From assembly GCA_051891935.1 (NCBI GenBank), contig JBJFFR010000157.1, positions 31,637 through 95,636 of the forward strand: DNA of 64,000 bases, in the 5' to 3' direction. Below the pieces are notes generated by a model that was not told the DNA's origin, did not search any database, and worked only from the letters and a program-made list of their open reading frames with translations. This document shows, piece after piece, positions 7,363 to 13,397 of this stretch; the first letter of the stretch is position 1; each line of letters starts with the position of its first letter. A program made the position numbers and the translations under genes. Source of the DNA: UMGS363 sp051891935. Its GTDB lineage: Bacteria > Bacillota > Clostridia > Oscillospirales > Ruminococcaceae.

Positions 7363-9063
7363 TTAGAGAGAAGCTGCTTCGTCAACAACCTTCTTGATAG
7401 CTGCAACAGCGTCGTCAGGAAGCTTGTCGTAGCCGCCCTTTTCTTCTGCGAACTTTTCAACGCTGTTAAGACGGTTCTGCATAGCATTCTTGAGCTGTTC
7501 AGTGTATTCCTTATCGTTAAGGTTAACTTCGAAGTCGCCCCAAGGCATGATCTCCATATCCTCGAAAGGACCCCACTTCTCGAACTTAGCCTTGCCTTCA
7601 ACGATAGACTCGAGGATTCCGAGAGTATCAGCAGGCTTTACCTTCTTGCCCATGAAGTCGCCTGTGTTGATGATGTAGCAAGCAACATTCTTTTCTTCAA
7701 CGAGCTTCTTGAACTTCTCGTAGTCGTTGGCAAGAGGATATGTTCTGAACGGGTTAGCATAAGGAACGATACGAAGAGCGTTCATATCTGTGCCTGCCTT
7801 TACACGTTCAGCTGTAGATGTCTTTGTAGCAAGTGTAGCACCCATTACGGAAGCGAGGGAAGCACCCTTGAGCTTGATAACAGGAGGAATTGTAGGATCC
7901 TTCATGATCCAGAAAATAGCGTTAACAGGAGAATCGATCTTGTCAACACGGTTAGGAGACCAGAGCTTGGACTTGATAGCACGTCCGTTGCCGTTTCTGA
8001 TATCCTCTGTTACGAGCTGGATCTTGCCGTCTTCGTCCATTGTAGCGGAACAGTTCTGGCAGGAGAGAAGGTACTTGTTATCGGGGCAGCCTGTAGGATA
8101 GTCAGCTGTCTTATCGAAGTAAGTAGGTTCAAGAGCGATAGAAGCACATGTATCGGTATTGATGATGAATGCGTCATCGTGGAGAACCTTGATTGCAGGA
8201 TACTTGCCGTTGTGCTTTGCGTGTGTAAGTGTGGACTTACCGGAGCCGGAAAGACCGTAAACGGAAGCAACGAACTTGGAACCGTCATCAAGAGTATATT
8301 CCTTCTGACCGCCGTGGCAGGAAGCATAGCCGTTTCTGTTAGCAAGTGCCCAAGCCATTGTAAGAGTACCCTTCTTGTGCTCGCCGAAGTACTTCATGCC
8401 GAGGATAGCAGCACAGTTCTGGTTTGTATCGAAGTAGCAGAGTGTAAGAGGATCGGAGAGGCAGCTGTAATCAACGTCAGGGCTCTCTGTCGGCTTCCAC
8501 TGCGGATCGGAGAAGATGTAGATATCAGGTTCCTTGCCGTCACCGATAGGCTTGGAATCCTTGTACATCTTTACATAATCATCGGACATATACTGGAAAT
8601 TGAGCATCCAGTTGTAGAGAAGGTTCTCTTCGCCCTCAGGAATGAGGAGATGAGCCTTTGCGATGAATTCCTTATCAAGACCAACGAAGCAGGTTGCATG
8701 GTAGAGCTTCTTGAAACGTGTCTTGTAAATAGCGTCCATAACTACCTTGTCGAGCTTAACTTCATCAACGCCCGGCTCGCCCTTGATGCGGCGTGCAGTA
8801 GCGTAACGGCCTGTAACAGCACCATCGTTGAAGAGAAGAACCTTTGCGTCAGCGTCAAGTCCGAATTCTTCGCCGCGGTAGATAGGCATATCGGTAACGA
8901 TAGTTCCCGGAGAATTCTTTGCGAGGTTATAAGCCTCCTTAAGAGTATTTACTTTTACTACGTTGTTGCCATAGAAAGCAGCCTCGATGATAGAACGAGT
9001 TCTGGAGAAACCGACTTTACCTGCGCCGATCTCACTGATGGGGTAATTTGCTTTTGTTGACAT
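7363..9063 (-). CDS. pckA: Phosphoenolpyruvate carboxykinase (ATP-type)
   Basis: Cytosolic enzyme interconverting oxaloacetate + ATP and PEP + CO2 + ADP. In rumen and gut anaerobes it often runs as CO2 fixation toward succinate or malate. The 566-aa protein carries the P-loop GLSGSGKSTLTH (about residue 267), the metal site LHDDAFI, and the adenine-region segment INTGDFMG. The N terminus resembles the divergent long Firmicutes branch rather than E. coli PckA. AGGAGG lies 11 bases upstream of the ATG. The promoter is about 230 bp away because a palindromic element sits in the leader. It ends at a strong hairpin terminator. Confidence 0.93.
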   Translation of the reverse strand: MSTKANYPISEIGAGKVGFSRTRSIIEAAFYGNNVVKVNTLKEAYNLAKNSPGTIVTDMPIYRGEEFGLDADAKVLLFNDGAVTGRYATARRIKGEPGVDEVKLDKVVMDAIYKTRFKKLYHATCFVGLDKEFIAKAHLLIPEGEENLLYNWMLNFQYMSDDYVKMYKDSKPIGDGKEPDIYIFSDPQWKPTESPDVDYSCLSDPLTLCYFDTNQNCAAILGMKYFGEHKKGTLTMAWALANRNGYASCHGGQKEYTLDDGSKFVASVYGLSGSGKSTLTHAKHNGKYPAIKVLHDDAFIINTDTCASIALEPTYFDKTADYPTGCPDNKYLLSCQNCSATMDEDGKIQLVTEDIRNGNGRAIKSKLWSPNRVDKIDSPVNAIFWIMKDPTIPPVIKLKGASLASVMGATLATKTSTAERVKAGTDMNALRIVPYANPFRTYPLANDYEKFKKLVEEKNVACYIINTGDFMGKKVKPADTLGILESIVEGKAKFEKWGPFEDMEIMPWGDFEVNLNDKEYTEQLKNAMQNRLNSVEKFAEEKGGYDKLPDDAVAAIKKVVDEAASL

Positions 9064-9090
9064 TTTACATAGACCTCCTAATAAAATTTA

Positions 9091-9254
9091 GGGGTTCTCT
9101 AAAAACCGGGACACGAGCATGTTTTCATACATGACTTGCATCAGCTGCAAGTCAGCAAACCGCAGTAATACTTGATGTATTACAAGGTTTGTTAACGCAG
9201 CAGATGATGTAAGTCATAGAAAATATGCCGTGAAGGAGTTTTTTAGAGGTTCCC
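9091..9254. mobile_element. 164-bp palindromic MITE-like element in the pckA leader
   Basis: The ends GGGGTTCTCTAAAAA (9091-9105) and TTTTTAGAGGTTCCC (9240-9254) are imperfect inverted repeats. The arms stay complementary far inward (GCATGTTTTC..CATGACTT against AAGTCAT..GAAAATATGC). A central hairpin, GTAATAC..GTATTAC, closes the structure. Both sides are flanked by TTTA (9087-9090 and 9255-9258), consistent with a target duplication. No transposase gene is inside. The arrangement suggests a non-autonomous insertion mobilised by an IS5/IS1182-type transposase; the family is inferred from end sequence style only. A structured native leader is the alternative. Confidence 0.6.
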
Positions 9255-9299
9255 TTTAACAAGAGCAGTAAAAAAACTGCACTTATTATTCCACGATAC

Positions 9300-9328
9300 A
9301 TTATACAATATTCCGACATTCAAGTCAA
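9300..9328 (-). promoter_or_regulatory. pckA promoter
   Basis: -35 TTGACT at 9328-9323, 17-bp spacer, -10 TATAAT at 9305-9300 on the minus strand. The predicted start near 9293 puts the entire palindromic element inside the pckA 5' untranslated region. Confidence 0.8.
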
Positions 9329-9371
9329 GACCTTTTGTGTGATTTTTATGTGATATTTTGCAATATGCTAT

Positions 9372-9409
9372 AAAAAACAAAAAGAGGAAGCAAAAATGGG
9401 TGCCTCCTC
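9372..9409 (-). terminator. Terminator downstream of the mscL operon
   Basis: Minus-strand stem GAGGAGGC / GCTTCCTC (9409-9402 with 9391-9384, one G-U pair) followed by TTTTTGTTTTTT. Confidence 0.85.
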
Positions 9410-9417
9410 CTTGAGTT

Positions 9418-9831
9418 TTACTTTTTTTCGGTTTCTTTAATAAAATCCTGCACCATTTTATCGCAAAGGTCGATAAGCTCGGTTACTTCATCGTCCGTGA
9501 AAAGCTCGTAGCCCATATTCTCCCCTGCCCTTTTGCGGTAGACAAGTGCCTTGCCGTGAATGATCTTTGAATCATCGTCGGGGTTGATGAGTATTGATGC
9601 AAGCACATTTTCATCACACCAGCGGACTATCTTTTCATCTGTGCAGGCTGTGACAACGCAGTTTGCAAACTTGAACGAATTCGCAGCAAGACGCTCCGCA
9701 TCCGTTACGGTGAGTGTTGTTCCGCCAAAAACGTTGAGATATGTAGCTGCTTCAAAGTCGAAGTCAATACCCTCGATAACAGCGTCCTGACCGATGACCT
9801 CGATCAGAAGAGCTTTGTTTTTCTCTGCCAT
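9418..9831 (-). CDS. Conserved hypothetical protein downstream of mscL
   Basis: Soluble 137-aa protein, no signal or membrane segment, mildly acidic. A short N-terminal beta region (ALLIEVIGQDAVIEG) is followed by a mixed alpha/beta body (FEAATYLNVFGG, FANCVVTAC, VLASILINPDDDSKII) and an amphipathic C-terminal helix (DDEVTELIDLCDKMVQDF). I do not recognise the family. It lies 2 bp after mscL on the same strand and shares its terminator, so it should be translated from the mscL mRNA. Confidence 0.65.
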   Translation of the reverse strand: MAEKNKALLIEVIGQDAVIEGIDFDFEAATYLNVFGGTTLTVTDAERLAANSFKFANCVVTACTDEKIVRWCDENVLASILINPDDDSKIIHGKALVYRKRAGENMGYELFTDDEVTELIDLCDKMVQDFIKETEKK

Positions 9832-9833
9832 AA

Positions 9834-10256
9834 TTACTCCTTATCCTGCTGTGCCTTGAGCAGATCGCGTATCTCGGTAAGAAGGAGCTCTTCCTTTGTC
9901 GGTTCGGGAGCCTTGGGCGGCTCTGCAGGCTTTTCAGCTTCCTTTTTCTTGAAAGCATTGATAAACTTTACAATGAGGAAAATGCAGAATGCTGTAAGCA
10001 GGAACGAAACGATCGCCTGAATAAATGCGCCGATGTTTATATAAGGATGATTACCCCAGGGAATAGTTACTCCAAGATTGTTGAAGTTGACACCTGCAAG
10101 GATCATGCCGATGATCGGAGTAAAGATATCGCCTACAAGCGAATTTACAATGGAAGTGAAAGCTCCGCCGACGATAACGCCGACAGCAAGATCAACAACG
10201 TTTCCTCTGCTGATAAACTCTTTGAATTCATGGATAAAGCCTTTTTTCTCTGCCAA
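9834..10256 (-). CDS. mscL: Large-conductance mechanosensitive channel
   Basis: Membrane channel (140 aa) that opens under hypo-osmotic tension to release solutes. After the amphipathic N terminus FIHEFKEFISRGN comes the signature first helix VVDLAVGVIVGGAFTSIVNS lining the pore. A loop and second helix (IQAIVSFLLTAFCIFLIV) follow, then a charged cytoplasmic tail with a proline-rich stretch. I choose a TTG start at 10256 because AAAGGA sits 8 bases before it and it gives the usual MscL N terminus. A second TTG six codons upstream overlaps that ribosome site. The leader upstream can fold into a two-tier hairpin (10291-10346). Confidence 0.93.
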   Translation of the reverse strand: MAEKKGFIHEFKEFISRGNVVDLAVGVIVGGAFTSIVNSLVGDIFTPIIGMILAGVNFNNLGVTIPWGNHPYINIGAFIQAIVSFLLTAFCIFLIVKFINAFKKKEAEKPAEPPKAPEPTKEELLLTEIRDLLKAQQDKE

Positions 10257-10290
10257 TTTTGATCGTCCTTTCAATATATTTTTAGGGATA

Positions 10291-10346
10291 CGCCGATCAG
10301 TACGAATATGTTTCTGTCCCCAGACATAAAAACAGAAAGATCAGCG
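10291..10346 (-). promoter_or_regulatory. Structured leader upstream of mscL
   Basis: Two nested perfect stems: an outer 8-bp CGCCGATC (10291-10298) / GATCAGCG (10339-10346, one G-U) and an inner 7-bp TTTCTGT (10311-10317) / ACAGAAA (10332-10338). They are separated by a 12-nt bulge on one side only. There is no T run, so it does not look like a terminator. It lies 35 bp upstream of the mscL start. Confidence 0.4.
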
Positions 10347-10404
10347 TTTTTTCATATTCAGATGATATCATAATTTTATGTCGATTTTAAAAACATAAAG
10401 TATA

Positions 10405-10448
10405 TAAAAAATGAAAAGCAGTTCCGCAAAAAACTTTACAGAACTGCT
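10405..10448 (-). terminator. Terminator of the SCP2-like gene
   Basis: Stem AGCAGTTC (10417-10424) / GAACTGCT (10441-10448). The minus-strand continuation is TTTTCATTTTTT. Confidence 0.8.
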
Positions 10449-10467
10449 CATTAAGCATTTTTGAATT

Positions 10468-10881
10468 TTACTTCTTCTTTGCCTTTTTGCCCACAGCAGG
10501 CTTTGAAGCTGTCTTTGGAGCAGATGTCTTCGATGCTGCTGCCTTTTCAGCTTTCTTTGTTGTCTTGCAAACCTTCTGGAATGCGAGAGCCTTGTCAAGG
10601 TTTCCTTCGATCTTGATCTTGCCTGTTGTATAAGCTGCAACAGCGTCAAGAGTACCTTCAACGATTCCGAGGAGGTCTACTGCAGAAGCAGTGAGGATGA
10701 AATCTCTGTCGTAGTACTCATAAGGTTCAACGTAGATCTTTTCGTCCAAAACTTCGATATAGTAAGCGCCTTCGCCCTCACCTGTGATATGTATTTCTGC
10801 AGCAATATGCTCCTTGAAGCCCTCGGCAGACTTTGTAGCCATGATCTCCTTTGCCTTTGCAACGATCTGTTCGTATGTCAT
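10468..10881 (-). CDS. SCP2 sterol-carrier-domain protein
   Basis: 137-aa cytosolic protein. Residues about 1-105 match the SCP2 fold: an N-terminal amphipathic helix (IVAKAKEIMATK), strands IAAEIHITGEGEGAYYIEV, KIYVEPYEYYDRDFILTASAVDLLGIVEG, and the family-typical TTGKIKIEGNLDKALAF, in which K/I-x-G-D/N-x-x-x-A lines the lipid pocket. A 30-residue Lys/Ala/Ser/Pro tail (TSAPKTASKPAVGKKAKKK) follows and may bind nucleic acid or acidic membranes. Bacterial stand-alone SCP2 proteins are proposed lipid or acyl-CoA binders with no fixed pathway. It is a single gene with its own terminator. Confidence 0.8.
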   Translation of the reverse strand: MTYEQIVAKAKEIMATKSAEGFKEHIAAEIHITGEGEGAYYIEVLDEKIYVEPYEYYDRDFILTASAVDLLGIVEGTLDAVAAYTTGKIKIEGNLDKALAFQKVCKTTKKAEKAAASKTSAPKTASKPAVGKKAKKK

Positions 10882-11060
10882 TATAATTTATCCTTTCCAA
10901 ATAAAATAAAAATTTGAAAGTTTTCGTCATCTGACTGTCAAAACTCTCATGTAAAACTTATGATGTTTTTATGATACTACTTTCCGCCGAAAAAATCAAT
11001 GTTTTCCAAACAATTATGGATATTTACACAAAAAAATGTCAAATTTGTTTTAATTTTGTA

Positions 11061-11089
11061 TTGAAATATGAATTTAAAAAATGTATACT
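11061..11089 (+). promoter_or_regulatory. Promoter of the AIM24-like gene
   Basis: TTGAAA (11061-11066), 17-bp spacer, TATACT (11084-11089). Confidence 0.7.
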
Positions 11090-11095
11090 AAAGCT

Positions 11096-11132
11096 ATATT
11101 ATCGTTTCAACGGAAATTCGGAACGATAATAT
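11096..11132 (+). promoter_or_regulatory. Inverted repeat at the transcription start (operator or leader hairpin)
   Basis: Perfect 11-bp arms ATATTATCGTT (11096-11106) and AACGATAATAT (11122-11132) with a 15-nt centre. They begin 7 bases after the -10 box, covering the expected transcription start. No T run follows, so a repressor site or an mRNA-end stabilising hairpin is more likely than a terminator. Confidence 0.55.
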
Positions 11133-11165
11133 TGCATTTGTTATCAAAAAAAGGAACTCCCTGCT

Positions 11166-11756
11166 ATGAATTATATTATTGAAGGAAAGCATTCTCCGAT
11201 CGTCACGATCAGTCTTAATAAAAATGAGCTTCTGAGCGTCAAAGCAGGCTCGGACGGCTGGCTTTCACAGAATATATGTGAAATAAACTCTGCCGACAAC
11301 ATTATTGAAGCTCTGAAAAACGGTCTTTCCGAGGACAGGCTTTTTTCACGCAAATACACATCCTGCGCCGACAAATCAGAGATAACTCTCATACCCGATC
11401 ATTCTCCCTGCACGATATATCCTATCGAGGTTTCGGAAGATCGTCCCTTTCTGCTTGCACGGAAGGCTTTTCTTGCGTCTTCGGGAGGTTCAAAGCTCAC
11501 TCTGTACATATCAAAGACCTTCGGTGAAAACCGTTTTGAACTGTACGAGATCGCAGGCTCGGGAACAGTCTTTTCACAGCTTTGCGGAAACGCTGTAAAA
11601 CGCACTCTCAACGAAGACGAAGTTCTCATCGTCCGTGCGGAACAGCTTGCCGCCTGTTCAAAAAGCTGCAGCATGGAAATTTACGAAAGCAGCAACAGCA
11701 TCATGCTGAAGATCTCAAACGGAGAAGTCCTGCTTTGTACGGCAAAGGGGAAATAA
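11166..11756 (+). CDS. AIM24-family protein
   Basis: 196-aa all-beta soluble protein, no signal sequence. An early strand pair (IVTISLNKNELLSVKAGSDGWLSQ), the FLLARKAFLASSGGSKLTLY segment and the C-terminal EVLIVRAEQLAACSKS...LCTAKGK resemble AIM24/TIGR00266 proteins, whose core reads 'F-x-x-G-G..L' and 'V-D-x-G-H/Q-L-A/V'. Their role in bacteria is unknown. It lies in an isolated transcription unit with its own promoter, a palindrome at the start site, and AAAGGA before the ATG. Its stop is only 4 bp from the stop of the convergent sigF, with no terminator between them. Confidence 0.6.
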   Translation: MNYIIEGKHSPIVTISLNKNELLSVKAGSDGWLSQNICEINSADNIIEALKNGLSEDRLFSRKYTSCADKSEITLIPDHSPCTIYPIEVSEDRPFLLARKAFLASSGGSKLTLYISKTFGENRFELYEIAGSGTVFSQLCGNAVKRTLNEDEVLIVRAEQLAACSKSCSMEIYESSNSIMLKISNGEVLLCTAKGK

Positions 11757-11760
11757 AACC

Positions 11761-12426
11761 CTATCCTTCAAGGAAGCTCCGAAGTGAAAGGAGCAGCTTC
11801 TTTTCACGGCGTGACACCTGCACCTGTGTCATCCCGAGCTTTTCAGCAGTCTGCGTCTGGGTGAGGTCTTTATAGTAGCGGTAATATATGAGAAGCTGAT
11901 CTTTTTCGGGCAGCGTCCGAAGTGCGGCATGGAGCGAGAGCGTTTCAGCCATTTCCTCGTCATACGCTTCAACGGCAACATCGATCTGTCCTCCGTCCGA
12001 TTCATCATCGTCAGCCGTAAGCGACAGCACGGGACGGCCAGCGCAGACGGCTTCAACGATGTTTTCCTCGCTTTCGCCTGTGAGCTCGGCAAGCTCGGAT
12101 ATCTGGGGCTCTCTGCCGTATTTCTGTCCGAAATCTTCCTTTATCCGTGTTATTTTCAGCGAAAGCTCCTTTACGCTGCGGCTGACCTTGACCGTTCCGC
12201 CGTCACGGAAAAGCCGCTTTATCTCGCCGAGTATAACGGGAACGGCATAGGTCGAGAATTTCACTCCCCTGCTGCTGTCAAAGCCGTTCACCGCCTTGAT
12301 AAGACCTATACAGCCTGTGCTGTACAGATCGTCATATTCTATTCCTTTTCCTCGGAATCGGTTTGCGCACAGCCGCACCAGTCCGAGGTTTTCTTCTGTA
12401 AACTTATCGGTCTCGGTTGAGTTCAT
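11761..12426 (-). CDS. sigF: Sporulation sigma factor SigF
   Basis: 221-aa sigma-70 family factor of the SigB/F/G class. Region 2 is visible as NLGLVRLCANRFRGKGIEYDD and GLIKAVNGFDSSRGVKFSTYAVPVILGEIKR. Region 3 follows with VKVSRSVKELSLKI and ISELAELTGESEENIV, and region 4 with LRTLPEKDQLLIYYRYYKDL and the HTH TAEKLGMTQVQVSRREKK. Position as third gene after spoIIAA and spoIIAB identifies it as the forespore-specific factor rather than SigB. Family knowledge: it is held inactive by SpoIIAB until septation. It is somewhat shorter than B. subtilis SigF (255 aa), mainly at the N terminus. Confidence 0.9.
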   Translation of the reverse strand: MNSTETDKFTEENLGLVRLCANRFRGKGIEYDDLYSTGCIGLIKAVNGFDSSRGVKFSTYAVPVILGEIKRLFRDGGTVKVSRSVKELSLKITRIKEDFGQKYGREPQISELAELTGESEENIVEAVCAGRPVLSLTADDDESDGGQIDVAVEAYDEEMAETLSLHAALRTLPEKDQLLIYYRYYKDLTQTQTAEKLGMTQVQVSRREKKLLLSLRSFLEG

Positions 12427-12457
12427 ATTTCATCCTTTTTATCATCAGAAATGGCTG

Positions 12458-12898
12458 TCATTCATTATTATGTACGCCGATCCTGCGCTGCAGAGTTACG
12501 GTAGTTCCCTTACCGACAACACTCCTGACTTTGAGCTTGTCCGTGAAGCTTTCCATTACCGAAAAGCCAAGTCCGGAACGTTCTTCCTCAGGAACGGAGG
12601 TATAAAGCGGTTCCATTGCCTTCTCAACATCGGGTATGCCGCAGCCCTTATCCGAGATCTTTACCGTGAGCAAGCCGTTATCCCAAAAACGGGCGTGTAT
12701 ATTGACCGTTCCTACCATACCTCTGTAGCCGTGAACGATGCTGTTCGTGACAGCTTCGGAAACGGCTGTCTTTATCTCGGTGAGTTCACCGATCGTCGGG
12801 TCTGCATCCGATATGAATGCGGCAATACACATTCTCGCTATCCTCTCATTGCAGCTTTTTGACGGGAAAGATAATTTAAGTTCATTTACAACTGACAT
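12458..12898 (-). CDS. spoIIAB: Anti-sigma F factor / SpoIIAA kinase
   Basis: 146-aa GHKL-type serine kinase that binds SigF and phosphorylates SpoIIAA. The Bergerat ATP site is clear: the N box LTEIKTAVSEAVTNSIVHGY, the G1 box VKISDKGCGIPD, and the G2 region EEERSGLGFSVMESF, followed by the strand pair KGTTVTLQRRI. It is separated by 13 bp from spoIIAA and 31 bp from sigF, so the three form the classical spoIIA operon. All catalytic motifs appear intact, arguing against decay even if the host is a poor spore-former. Confidence 0.93.
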   Translation of the reverse strand: MSVVNELKLSFPSKSCNERIARMCIAAFISDADPTIGELTEIKTAVSEAVTNSIVHGYRGMVGTVNIHARFWDNGLLTVKISDKGCGIPDVEKAMEPLYTSVPEEERSGLGFSVMESFTDKLKVRSVVGKGTTVTLQRRIGVHNNE

Positions 12899-12911
12899 TT
12901 TCCTGTTCCTC

Positions 12912-13223
12912 TCATTCTATCGAAGCAAGCCGTTCAAGACCTGCAAGCTTCATTACTTTTTTTATCTGTGACGAAGCGCCCGAAACGGTTATCTTTCCGC
13001 CGTATGCCTTCGCCGCCTTGTATCTGCCCATAACAAGACCTATTCCCGAGCTGTCCATAAACGTAACATCGGAAAAATCAAGTATCATCATCTCGGGGCG
13101 AAGCCGTTCCGCTTCAAGGTCGATCTCCTCCCGTATCTCTGCAGCGCTGTGGTGATCAATATCACCGATTATATGAGCAGTCAGCTTTTTTTCTTCCTCA
13201 TCTGTTTCGATTTTCACAGGCAT
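12912..13223 (-). CDS. spoIIAA: Anti-sigma F factor antagonist
   Basis: 103-aa STAS-domain protein. Dephosphorylated SpoIIAA releases SigF from SpoIIAB. The phosphoacceptor motif FSDVTFMDSSGIGLVMGRYK contains the conserved serine pair of the D-S-S-G-I/L-G loop. The N-terminal strand HIIGDIDHHSAAEIREEID and C-terminal helix QIKKVMKLAGLERL fit the fold. AAGGAGG precedes the ATG. I could not find a convincing SigH promoter in the upstream 170 bp. A TTGACA lies there with a 22-bp spacing to a TAAAAT, which is too wide for sigma-A. Confidence 0.92.
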   Translation of the reverse strand: MPVKIETDEEEKKLTAHIIGDIDHHSAAEIREEIDLEAERLRPEMMILDFSDVTFMDSSGIGLVMGRYKAAKAYGGKITVSGASSQIKKVMKLAGLERLASIE

Positions 13224-13397
13224 GATTTTTTCCTCCTTGTTTTTTCTTTTTGATATTTTACCCCGATCTGCTTGTAAAAATTTGTCAATAGCAGTTACTT
13301 TATTGAAAAGTTGTCATTTTTAACAAAAAATACATTTATACAAATCAAAAATGTATTATAATTATAATATATATGTCTTTAACGGAAGGAAATTAAT

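Noticed and set aside
10262..10274. Earlier TTG start for mscL
   Set aside because: It would place the AAAGGA ribosome site inside the coding region and leave no ribosome site of its own.
13330..13356. Operator before the GH2 gene (ATACATTT..AAATGTAT)
   Set aside because: An 8-bp AT-rich inverted repeat in very AT-rich DNA is expected by chance; nothing else supports it.
13224..13397. SigH promoter for spoIIAA
   Set aside because: No RNAGGAWWW / GAAT pair with 11-12 bp spacing was found; the TTGACA present has 22 bp to the nearest -10-like sequence.
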